Shown: positions 1-5,940 of the stretch, piece by piece
Numbering within the stretch: position 1 is the first letter of the stretch
Layout: the number at the start of each line of letters is the position of its first letter
NCBI GenBank assembly: GCA_949284665.1
Contig: CASDWR010000079.1
Coordinates: 1-5,940, forward strand
DNA from: an uncultured Rikenellaceae bacterium
Lineage (GTDB): Bacteria > Bacteroidota > Bacteroidia > Bacteroidales > Rikenellaceae
Direction: 5' to 3'
Length of the DNA: 5,940 bases
The notes under the pieces: model-generated
Database searches by the model: none
Seen by the model: only the letters and a program-made list of their open reading frames with translations
What the model was told of the DNA's origin: nothing
Translations under genes and position numbers: made by a program

Positions 1-825
1 CCGGGAATAGCAAAGAACATGGCCATAAGCACACTCGCACATGCTGTGAACGCCAATTTCAGCCGTATCCAGTTCAACCCAGACCTGCTGCCTAACGAAG
101 TGACCGGAACTCTGATATAATCCCAGAAGAAAGAGGAGTTCACTGTCAAAAAAGGTCCCGTATTCGCCAATTTTGTCCTGGCGGACGAAATCAACCGATC
201 GCCGGCCAAAGTGCAAAGCGCGTTGCTCGAGGCGATGCAGGAACGTCAGGTGACCATCGGCGACGATACCTTTCCGTTGCCGGAGCCGTTCCTTGTATTG
301 GCGACACAAAACCCGCTGGAACAGGAAGGAACCTATCCCCTGCCCGAAGCGCAGGTCGACCGTTTCATGCTCAAGGCGAAAATCACTTACCCGAAAAAAC
401 AGGAAGAGTACGACATCGTACGCATGAATCTGCAAGGCAACTATCCCAAACCGAACCGCGTCATTTCACCGGAAGATATCGTGAAGGCACGCGACGTGGT
501 AAACGACGTCTACATGGACGAAAAGATCGAGAAATACATCATCGATATTATTTTCGCCACCCGTGAACCGCAGGAATACAATCTGCAGAAACTTGCACCG
601 ATGATCTCCTACGGAGGTTCTCCCCGTGCCAGCATCTCGTTGGCCAAAGCGGCCAAAAGTTACGCATTCATTCGCAGAAGGGGTTACGTGATTCCGGAAG
701 ATGTTCGCGCCGTATGCCACGACGTATTGCGCCATCGTATCGGACTCACCTACGAGGCCGAAGCCGAAAACGTCTCCACCGAGGAAATCATCACCGAAAT
801 CCTCAACGCCGTAGAGGTACCCTGA
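1..825 (+). CDS. moxR: MoxR-family AAA+ ATPase, 5'-truncated by the window and interrupted by an in-frame TAA
   Basis: MoxR ATPases are cytoplasmic AAA+ chaperone-like enzymes that usually work on or with VWA-domain proteins, several of which follow here. Reading from base 1 in one frame gives the end of Walker A (PGIAKN, nt 1-18), [10 protein letters not shown] (64-93), Walker B ADEINR (181-198), the sensor region around [18 protein letters not shown] and the sensor-2 motif GGSPRAS (613-633). The C-terminus ends at TGA 823-825. Homology continues in the same frame on both sides of TAA 118-120, which replaces the Tyr of the family's GT(L/M)IYSQKKEEF segment. This is therefore a nonsense substitution, not a frameshift. 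After the stop, the first usual start codon is GTG 211, inside the conserved [10 protein letters not shown] segment just after Walker B. A product made from it would lack both Walker motifs, so GTG 211 is unlikely to be a true start. Either the gene is a recent pseudogene or the stop is a sequence error; the intact remainder favours error or very recent loss. Confidence 0.9.
118..120 (+). other. Premature in-frame TAA in moxR
   Basis: The frame reads [23 protein letters not shown], and family members have Tyr at the stop position. One base change (TAC or TAT to TAA) accounts for it. No insertion or deletion is needed, because both flanks align in the same frame. Confidence 0.85.
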
Positions 826-900
826 TCTTTCCGATCGCATCCTCCGGAAAAGGAGTTGCAAACAAAAAACAGGGAAGCATACCCTTCCCGATTTCCCGAC

Positions 901-921
901 ATGTAAAACGACAGCCATTTG
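901..921 (+). other. Translation start region of the DUF58 gene: ATG-TAA followed in frame by TTG
   Basis: An ATG at 901 is followed at once by TAA (904-906). Four codons later, in the same frame, TTG (919-921) opens the DUF58 reading frame. The next in-frame ATG is at 1033, inside conserved sequence (GRGMAFSEVREY), so it cannot be the true start. Residues from TTG on (M-ENSSDILKQVRKIEIKTRG) match the usual N-terminus of the family. An AAAGGAG-like string at 849-855 is more than 60 nt upstream and cannot serve this start. Confidence 0.5.
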
Positions 922-1794
922 GAAAACAGCAGCGACATACTCAAACAGGTCCGCAAGATCGAAATCAAAACGCGTGGTCTGAGCAACGACATCTTTGCCG
1001 GGCACTATCACAGCGCTTTCAAGGGGCGTGGCATGGCTTTCAGTGAAGTGCGGGAATACCGCCCGGGAGACGATGTCCGCGACATCGATTGGAATGTAAC
1101 CGCACGCAGCCGCAAACCCCATATCAAAATTTACGAGGAAGAGCGTGAACTGACTATGATGCTGTTGGTCGACGTGAGCGGCTCGCGCATGTTCGGGACC
1201 ACCGACAAACTCAAAAAGAACATCGCAACCGAGATTGCGGCAACACTCGCTTTCTCCGCAGCCCAAAATAACGACAAGGTGGGATGCCTCTTCTTCAGCG
1301 ACAGAATCGAGAAATTCATCCCTCCGAAAAAGGGCCGCTCGCACATTCTGATGATCATCCGCGAACTGATCGAATTCACACCCCAGGATACCACCACGAA
1401 TATGGCCGAACCGCTCCGTTTTCTCACCAACGCACTAAAGAAACGTTGTACCACATTCATGCTCTCCGATTTCATCGACAATGATGTCAAAACATTCGAA
1501 GATGCTTTGAAAATTGCTTCGAGCAAACACGACATCGCAGGAATCCGAATCTACGATCCGCGCGAAACCGAACTGCCCGATATCGGAATCGTGGAGTTGA
1601 AAGATGCGGAAACCGGTCGCAAGGTTTGGACCGATACTTCCTCGCCGACAATCCGTGAAACATACCGTCGCAATTGGGAAGAGTCCAGCAGACAAGTAGA
1701 TACCGTCATGAAGCGTTGCCGTGTCGATTCCGTCGCCGTCGCGACCGACGAAGATTACGTCAAGTCCCTGATCAAACTTTTCAAACAACGATAA
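919..1794 (+). CDS. DUF58 family protein with VWA-like fold
   Basis: A 291-residue protein with no signal peptide or membrane segment, so probably cytoplasmic. It carries the DUF58 hallmark at residues 47-77 (YRPGDDVRDIDWN followed by TARSRKPHIK and EEERE). A VWA-like region follows, with a metal-site-type DVSGS at 85-89 and a later LSDF at 182-185. The N-terminal IEIKTRGL and GHYHSAFKGRG segments are also typical. DUF58 proteins are regularly encoded directly after a MoxR ATPase and are taken to be its partner; that role is inferred from context. The start is TTG 919, chosen because the encoded N-terminus matches the family and no in-frame ATG lies upstream before a stop. The gene is 93 nt after moxR and 2 nt before the next start, which suggests co-transcription and translational coupling downstream. 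Its length is normal and it is intact. Confidence 0.93.
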   Translation: MENSSDILKQVRKIEIKTRGLSNDIFAGHYHSAFKGRGMAFSEVREYRPGDDVRDIDWNVTARSRKPHIKIYEEERELTMMLLVDVSGSRMFGTTDKLKKNIATEIAATLAFSAAQNNDKVGCLFFSDRIEKFIPPKKGRSHILMIIRELIEFTPQDTTTNMAEPLRFLTNALKKRCTTFMLSDFIDNDVKTFEDALKIASSKHDIAGIRIYDPRETELPDIGIVELKDAETGRKVWTDTSSPTIRETYRRNWEESSRQVDTVMKRCRVDSVAVATDEDYVKSLIKLFKQR

Positions 1795-1796
1795 CC

Positions 1797-2786
1797 ATGT
1801 CCGGAAAAACCTTTTTATCTCTTATGTTTCTGCTCTCCGGACTCGTTGGGACATCCGTTCGGTCGCAAACGGTCACTCCGGAGGTACGCGCCGTACTTTC
1901 TCCCGACAGCATCTCGATAGGCGACCACTTCACCTTGGAAGTGACCGTTTCGAAGGACATCATGCAGGTTGTCGACTTCCCCCGATTTCAAGGAACGTTG
2001 GGTAATCAACTCGACCTGCTTAAAGAGATGCCTATCGATACCATTGCAAAAGAGGGTCGACGACATACCCTCTCCAAGAAGTATCGTCTGACTACCGTCT
2101 ACGAAGGGAATTACGACCTGGGGCGATTCCCGGTTCTCTATATGGACAAGAACATCGTCGACACGCTCTACTCGATCGACTCGCTGCATCTGTTGGTAAC
2201 GACATTCCCGATCGATACGGCGACCCAAACCATTTACGATGTCAAACCGCCTGTGGATACTCCCCTGTTATTGAGCGAAATCAAAGGGTATCTGCTTGGC
2301 GGAGCAATTCTTCTCGCCGTACTCGTTTCGTCGATCTATTTCCTGCTGAATCGGCGCAAAGGAAACTCGGTCCCGGTCGTAAAGCCTGCCACCAAGGAAC
2401 CGCCCCATGTACGGGCAATCCGTGAGCTGGAACAGTTACACAACCAGAAAGTATGGCAAAACAACAAACATAAACTCTATTATACCCGCCTGACCGACAT
2501 TCTGCGTGAATATCTGGGAGGACGCTACGGAATACGTGCCATGGAGATGACGTCGGACGAAATTCTCGACGCCATGAAAGAGATCGAACTCCCGGGGAAA
2601 AATGCTTCCAATCTGCACGAATTACTCCGAACCGCCGATTTGGTCAAATTCGCCAAGTATGTCCCGGATGCCGACCGCAATGAAGAGGCTTACACAAACC
2701 TCTATTATTTCGTGGAAGACACCAAAGAGATGCCGGAAGAGAAACCGGTCGGGGAGACGGGTCCGGACAACATTCAAATGTCATGA
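1797..2786 (+). CDS. Exported single-pass membrane protein of the bat locus, function unknown (BatD-like)
   Basis: A 329-residue protein. Residues 1-24 form a Sec-type signal sequence with a hydrophobic core FLSLMFLLSGLVG; no lipobox Cys is present. Residues 25-160 look like a periplasmic beta-rich domain with a BatD-like opening (VRAVLSPDSISIGDHFTLEVTV). A membrane helix lies near 165-185, followed by the positive-inside stretch NRRKGN. The cytoplasmic C-terminus holds a helical segment with YYTRLTDILREYL, RYGIRAMEMTSDEI and DLVKFAKY, a pattern that recurs in membrane proteins near VWA and MoxR genes (DUF4381 or BatD C-terminal type, from memory). ATG 1797 is chosen over the longer open frame because it gives the signal peptide and sits 2 nt after the DUF58 stop. 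The end overlaps batC by 4 nt (ATGA). It may link periplasmic and cytoplasmic parts of the complex. I do not assign a gene name, since the true batD usually lies after batC. Confidence 0.85.
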   Translation: MSGKTFLSLMFLLSGLVGTSVRSQTVTPEVRAVLSPDSISIGDHFTLEVTVSKDIMQVVDFPRFQGTLGNQLDLLKEMPIDTIAKEGRRHTLSKKYRLTTVYEGNYDLGRFPVLYMDKNIVDTLYSIDSLHLLVTTFPIDTATQTIYDVKPPVDTPLLLSEIKGYLLGGAILLAVLVSSIYFLLNRRKGNSVPVVKPATKEPPHVRAIRELEQLHNQKVWQNNKHKLYYTRLTDILREYLGGRYGIRAMEMTSDEILDAMKEIELPGKNASNLHELLRTADLVKFAKYVPDADRNEEAYTNLYYFVEDTKEMPEEKPVGETGPDNIQMS

Positions 2787-3544
2787 AAAATTCGCTTCAT
2801 ACGAGAACAGGGGTTTGCTTAATGATTTGCATTCTTTGCAACACTCTGATGTACGGGCAAATGCACCCTGAACGACGATTTATCCGTTCCGGGAATAAAG
2901 CCTACGAAGGGTTGAACTACTCCGACAGCGAAAAAGGGTATCGTACGGCACTGACAAAAAATCCGCTTTCATTCGAGGCCGGATTCAATCTGGGTGACGC
3001 CCTCTACAAGCAAGGAAACTATGAGGATGCTGCCAAAACGTTCTCGGAAATGGAGAAGAACAATCCGACTCTTTCCCCCCAGGAGCAGGCAAAAGCGTGG
3101 TATAATGCTGGGAACTCTCTTTTTCAACAACAGAAATATCAGGAAGCATTCGACGCATACCGCCAATCGTTACGGCTCAATCCGGACGACATGGAAGCCA
3201 AATACAATCTGGCTTATACGAAAAAATTCCTTGACCAGAACAACCAGAATAACCAGAATAACCAGAATAACCAGAACAACCAGAACAACCAGAACAACGA
3301 TCGGGATAAACAGGATCAAAACAATCAGGATAATCAACAGGACCGGAACGAAGGGGGTGATCAGGATAAAAAGGATAATCCCGAAGAGGGAAAACCAGAT
3401 GCTTCACCGAATCGTCCGAACGGCATGAATGAAAAGGAGGCCGAACAAATGCTCGAAGCCGTACAACAGCAGGAAGACAAAACCCGCGAAAAGTTGAAGG
3501 GGAAAAAGGTGCCTGCCGTTGGGAAATCAGGGAAAAACTGGTAA
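2783..3544 (+). CDS. batC: BatC-type TPR protein, exported
   Basis: A 253-residue protein. The N-terminal signal sequence has a hydrophobic core at residues 11-24, with likely cleavage near YG/Q at 25-26. TPR units follow at about 33-66, 67-100 and 104-137; key stretches are FNLGDALYKQGNYEDAAKTF and WYNAGNSLFQQQKYQEAFDA. Residues 152-172 are seven QNN units, then a hydrophilic D/Q/N/K-rich linker runs to about 213. A conserved-looking tail has EAEQMLEAVQQQE and ends in GKNW, the BatC-type C-terminus. TPRs mediate protein contacts, and in the bat system BatC is thought to be a periplasmic partner of BatA and BatB. Translation starts within the upstream stop codon (ATGA). Unusually, the gene lies upstream of batA and is separated from it by a DNA methyltransferase; in Bacteroides the order is batA-batB-batC. 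It could instead be named only 'TPR protein', but the tail favours BatC. Confidence 0.88.
   Translation: MKNSLHTRTGVCLMICILCNTLMYGQMHPERRFIRSGNKAYEGLNYSDSEKGYRTALTKNPLSFEAGFNLGDALYKQGNYEDAAKTFSEMEKNNPTLSPQEQAKAWYNAGNSLFQQQKYQEAFDAYRQSLRLNPDDMEAKYNLAYTKKFLDQNNQNNQNNQNNQNNQNNQNNDRDKQDQNNQDNQQDRNEGGDQDKKDNPEEGKPDASPNRPNGMNEKEAEQMLEAVQQQEDKTREKLKGKKVPAVGKSGKNW
3236..3298 (+). repeat. Seven-copy 9-bp tandem repeat encoding QNN, inside batC
   Basis: The unit is CAG-AA(C/T)-AAC, seven perfect-length copies starting at 3236, 3245, 3254, 3263, 3272, 3281 and 3290. Copies 2-4 have AAT and copies 1 and 5-7 have AAC in the second codon, a blockwise pattern expected from slippage or unequal recombination. 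Because the unit is 9 bp, copy-number change would keep the frame and only lengthen or shorten a polar linker after the TPR domain. Confidence 0.95.
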
Positions 3545-3567
3545 TGTCGTTGTTGAGCCGAACAGAC

Positions 3568-3584
3568 AAAGGGGGCATTCGGAG
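3568..3584 (+). promoter_or_regulatory. Purine-rich, possibly Shine-Dalgarno-like leader of the methyltransferase
   Basis: AAAGGGGG at 3568-3575 lies 9 nt before ATG 3585, and GGAG at 3581-3584 directly abuts it. Other starts in the window have A-rich leaders or are coupled to an upstream stop. This gene therefore appears to have its own initiation signal, though the match to the AGGAGG consensus is imperfect. Confidence 0.3.
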
Positions 3585-4577
3585 ATGAAACATCGAGCTG
3601 AAAACAACCGTACACTGCAACTGACCCCGGCCGAACGTGAACGTTTCAGCCGACAGTTGATTCGTTGCCGATCGTCATTAGGCTTGGAAGAGGTGACGAA
3701 CCGGACCCTGGTCGGAGACATTGTTGAAGTGGTGAAGATGTTACCGGACTCTTTTGCCGACATGATTTTCATCGATCCTCCGTACAATCTCACGAAAAAC
3801 TACAATGGTACGAGGTTCAATTCACGCAGCGAGGAAGAGTACATGTATTTTCTCCGATCGTGGTTTCCGCAGGTCTGTCGCCTGCTTAAACCGGGAGGGA
3901 GTCTCTATTTGTGCGGCGACTGGCACAACACCGCCATGTTGCAGCAAATCATGAGCGAACACCTTACAATCCTCAACCGGATTACATGGCAGCGAGAAAA
4001 AGGACGGGGAGCCAAGAAAAACTGGAAAAATGCCATGGAAGACATTTGGTTCGGTGTCGTTGATCCTAAAAAATACTATTTCGATGCTGCAGCCGTCAAG
4101 CAAAAACGCCGGGTATTGGCTCCTTACAAGGACAAGGAAGGCAAACCCAAGGACTGGACAACGACTGAAACGGGGAAGTTCCGTTTGACCTGCCCGTCCA
4201 ACTTTTGGGATGACATAACGGTTCCATACTGGTCGATGCGCGAAAACACCGATCACCCGACACAAAAACCCGAAAAATTACTGGCCAAACTTATTCTGGC
4301 ATCATGTCCTCCGGAAGGTCTGGTGTTCGACCCGTTTCTCGGTTCAGGCACAACTTCGGTTACGGCGAAGAAACTGGGGCGTCGGTATTGCGGAGTGGAA
4401 ATCGACGAGGAATATGCTTGTTGGGCGGAAAAGAGGCTTGAAATGGCCGATCTCGACCCCTCGATACAGGGATACAGCAATGGCGTCTTCTGGGAACGGA
4501 ACACCCTTACGACACAAAAGAGGGACCGGAAACGAGAATCGGCCTTGCTCCTGAATGACTGCCAGCTCCAACCGTAA
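3585..4577 (+). CDS. Beta-class site-specific DNA methyltransferase (N6-adenine likely)
   Basis: A 330-residue enzyme predicted to transfer a methyl group from S-adenosylmethionine to an amino group in DNA. The catalytic motif IV, IDPPYNL, is at residues 63-69. The SAM-binding motif I, FDPFLGSGTT, is near the C-terminus (248-257), preceded by HPTQKP at 224-229. Catalytic motif before SAM motif defines the beta class. DPPY favours N6-adenine over N4-cytosine, which usually has SPP(Y/W). REKGRGAKKNWKNAMEDIWF (138-157) and the IQGY..GVFWERNT tail (294-307) are family features as I remember them. The recognition sequence cannot be read from the protein. A TTG at 3519 lengthens the frame but overlaps batC; ATG 3585 is preferred and begins 40 nt after batC. 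No restriction endonuclease gene is visible, so it looks like an orphan methyltransferase. The last ~23 residues after WERNT look unconserved and basic or polar. All expected motifs are intact. Confidence 0.93.
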   Translation: MKHRAENNRTLQLTPAERERFSRQLIRCRSSLGLEEVTNRTLVGDIVEVVKMLPDSFADMIFIDPPYNLTKNYNGTRFNSRSEEEYMYFLRSWFPQVCRLLKPGGSLYLCGDWHNTAMLQQIMSEHLTILNRITWQREKGRGAKKNWKNAMEDIWFGVVDPKKYYFDAAAVKQKRRVLAPYKDKEGKPKDWTTTETGKFRLTCPSNFWDDITVPYWSMRENTDHPTQKPEKLLAKLILASCPPEGLVFDPFLGSGTTSVTAKKLGRRYCGVEIDEEYACWAEKRLEMADLDPSIQGYSNGVFWERNTLTTQKRDRKRESALLLNDCQLQP

Positions 4578-4600
4578 AGCAAAAAAGAGAAAAACGAAAT

Positions 4601-5596
4601 ATGGAAATCACAAGATTCGCAAATCCTCATCTGCTTTGGCTGTTAACGATCCTTGTACCGTTGATCGCCCTCTATGTATACCGGACGTTGCGGGGAGGTG
4701 CCTCGATCACTATCTCGACCACCCGATCGCTGGAAAAGACTCCCAGGACCGCCAGATATTATCTGAGGCATCTGCCTTTCATTCTGCGATGCCTGGCCTT
4801 GGCATTGTTGATCGTGGCCCTGGCACGGCCGCAAACCAGTCATCAGAACAGGACTTCAACCACGGAAGGTATCGATATCGTGCTGGCCATGGACGTTTCG
4901 GGCAGCATGCTTGCTCGCGACTTCGAACCCGATCGCATCTCCGCAGCACGCGAAGTAGCCGGAAAATTCATCAACGACAGGCCCAACGATCGAATCGGGC
5001 TGGTGGTTTTTGCCGGTGAAAGCTTCACGCAAAGTCCTCTGACTACGGATAAAAGTTCGCTGCTGACACTACTCGGTCAAATCCGAAGCGGAATTATCGA
5101 AGACGGTACCGCCATCGGAAACGGATTGGCAACGGCTATCAATCGACTCAAGGAGAGCACGGCAAAAAGCAAAGTGGTCATCTTGCTGACAGACGGCGTA
5201 AACAACAGCGGACAAATCGCCCCACAGACTGCTGCCGAAATCGCCCAGACCTACGGGATCAAAGTATACACCATCGGTGTCGGAACACGTGGAACGGCTC
5301 CATATCCCGCTTATGATGCATGGGGTCACCTTGTTTTCCAACCGATGAAAGTCGAAATCGACGAACAAATCCTCACGGATATCGCCACACAAACCGGTGG
5401 AGCATATTTCCGTGCCACGGACAAAACAAGCCTTTCGGAGATCTACGATCAAATCAACACGCTCGAAAAAACTGAAATCGAAACCAATGAATTCGTCTCA
5501 TACGATGAACTTGCCGTGCCGTTCATGCTGTGGGCATTGCTGCTGCTCGTTACCGAATTCATCATCAAAAACCTGTGGTTGCGCCGCATCCCTTAA
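4601..5596 (+). CDS. batA: BatA, membrane-anchored VWA-domain aerotolerance protein
   Basis: A 331-residue protein. The N-terminal part matches the aerotolerance-regulator N-terminal type (RFANPHLLWLL), with membrane helices at about 9-28 and 58-76 ending in the typical ALARPQ. A VWA domain spans about 91-285 and has a complete metal-ion-dependent adhesion site: DVSGS at 98-102, Thr170 in EDGTAIG and Asp198 in LLTDG. A C-terminal helix lies at about 307-325, followed by LRRIP. The PYPAYDAWGH...VEIDEQIL insert after the last strand is typical of BatA. An intact metal site suggests cation-dependent partner binding. ATG 4601 has an A-rich leader (4580-4600), as is usual in Bacteroidota, and is 23 nt after the methyltransferase. 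BatB follows after 21 nt. Bat proteins were linked to oxygen tolerance in Bacteroides fragilis; the mechanism is unsettled. Confidence 0.96.
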   Translation: MEITRFANPHLLWLLTILVPLIALYVYRTLRGGASITISTTRSLEKTPRTARYYLRHLPFILRCLALALLIVALARPQTSHQNRTSTTEGIDIVLAMDVSGSMLARDFEPDRISAAREVAGKFINDRPNDRIGLVVFAGESFTQSPLTTDKSSLLTLLGQIRSGIIEDGTAIGNGLATAINRLKESTAKSKVVILLTDGVNNSGQIAPQTAAEIAQTYGIKVYTIGVGTRGTAPYPAYDAWGHLVFQPMKVEIDEQILTDIATQTGGAYFRATDKTSLSEIYDQINTLEKTEIETNEFVSYDELAVPFMLWALLLLVTEFIIKNLWLRRIP

Positions 5597-5617
5597 AATA
5601 TCAGAATACAACGACAT

Positions 5618-5940
5618 ATGTTCAGATTCGCAAATTCGGAATATCTTTTTCTATTGTTGCTGGTACCATTGCTGGCGGGAGGTTTCGTATATGCCGCCCA
5701 CAACCGTAAAACGCGTTTAGCACGTTTTGGAAAGGCAGTGACGCTTGCCGGGTTGATGCCGGACGCTTCACCGAAAAGAATACGCAACAAATTCATTCTC
5801 TATCTTCTTGCTGTTACGTTGCTCATATTCGCCCTCGCAAGGCCCCAATTCGGCGCCCGACTTCGGGAAGTAGAACGCGAAGGCATCGAGATTATGCTGG
5901 CCGTAGACGTGTCCAATTCGATGCTGGCCGAAGATTTCGA
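5618..5940 (+). CDS. batB: BatB, VWA-domain aerotolerance protein, cut off by the window's right edge
   Basis: The first 107 codons are present and open to the edge. The start MFRFANSEYLFLLLLVPLLAG mirrors BatA (RFAN, then a Leu-rich helix at about 9-27). A second membrane helix at about 58-74 ends in FALARPQ. The VWA domain begins with EGIEIMLAVDVSNSML, so the first metal-site motif is DVSNS at 97-101, where BatA has DVSGS. The Asn form is the usual BatB signature and does not remove a metal-binding residue. ATG 5618 lies 21 nt after the batA stop in an A/T-rich spacer. BatA and BatB are likely ancient tandem duplicates that act together in the inner membrane. Confidence 0.93.
   Translation, partial: MFRFANSEYLFLLLLVPLLAGGFVYAAHNRKTRLARFGKAVTLAGLMPDASPKRIRNKFILYLLAVTLLIFALARPQFGARLREVEREGIEIMLAVDVSNSMLAEDF

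Noticed and set aside
872..889. Inverted repeat GGGAAG / CTTCCC (6-bp stem, 6-nt loop) between moxR and the DUF58 gene
   Set aside because: The stem is short and no T-run follows, so it is not a convincing terminator or riboswitch. A CTCC/GGAG pairing at 842-855 is weaker still.
856..906. Possible 16-residue leader peptide starting at TTG 856 and ending at TAA 904
   Set aside because: It has a weak start and no conserved or regulatory feature such as a codon run or attenuator. Nothing distinguishes it from chance.
466..1344. A 292-codon open frame on the minus strand across moxR and the DUF58 gene
   Set aside because: It lies opposite two well-matched genes, spans their intergenic gap, and its translation has no recognisable domain. 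It is a shadow of G+C-balanced coding sequence.
3519..3584. TTG-initiated N-terminal extension of the methyltransferase overlapping batC
   Set aside because: Residues before ATG 3585 do not resemble the family N-terminus, and the extension overlaps the conserved BatC tail. ATG 3585 has a purine-rich leader.
3177..3620. Minus-strand open frame with Cys-Ser-Gly repeats opposite batC
   Set aside because: The repeat is just the complement of the QNN tract in batC, so it is a shadow and not a gene.
3585..4577. A complete restriction-modification system
   Set aside because: Both neighbours are identified bat genes, and no open frame on either strand resembles an endonuclease. Only the methyltransferase is present in this window.

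Overview
The window is a compact, single-strand (+) gene run with about 50% G+C. It looks like the aerotolerance (bat) locus of a member of the Bacteroidota, most likely the order Bacteroidales. Three things support this: the MoxR / DUF58 / Bat protein set, close agreement of the MoxR, DUF58, BatA, BatB and BatC sequences with remembered Bacteroides-type homologues, and A-rich leaders in place of strong Shine-Dalgarno sites before several starts. I cannot name a genus.

Layout: 1-825, MoxR-type AAA+ ATPase, cut off by the left edge and carrying an in-frame TAA at 118-120. 919-1794, DUF58 protein with a TTG start. 1797-2786, exported single-pass membrane protein of unknown function, somewhat BatD-like. 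2783-3544, BatC-type TPR protein with a QNN tandem repeat. 3585-4577, beta-class DNA methyltransferase. 4601-5596, BatA. 5618-5940, start of BatB, cut off by the right edge. Spacers are short (2 nt, a 4-nt overlap, 40, 23 and 21 nt), apart from 93 nt between the first two genes. The whole run could be one transcript.

How the genes probably work together: MoxR ATPases commonly act with von Willebrand factor A (VWA) proteins as chaperone-like pairs. Here the ATPase and the DUF58 protein are cytoplasmic. BatA and BatB are membrane-anchored VWA proteins. BatC and the 1797-2786 product have parts outside the inner membrane. This fits a membrane-spanning assembly linked in the literature to oxygen or stress tolerance, whose biochemical role is unsettled.

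The points most worth attention are a DNA methyltransferase with no visible restriction partner inside the locus; batC lying upstream of batA instead of after batB; and a moxR whose first 120 nt carry a nonsense codon plus two substitutions at conserved residues, all explicable as C-to-A changes. I found no RNA genes, CRISPR arrays, insertion sequences or convincing terminators. No stretch over 300 nt lacks a gene.
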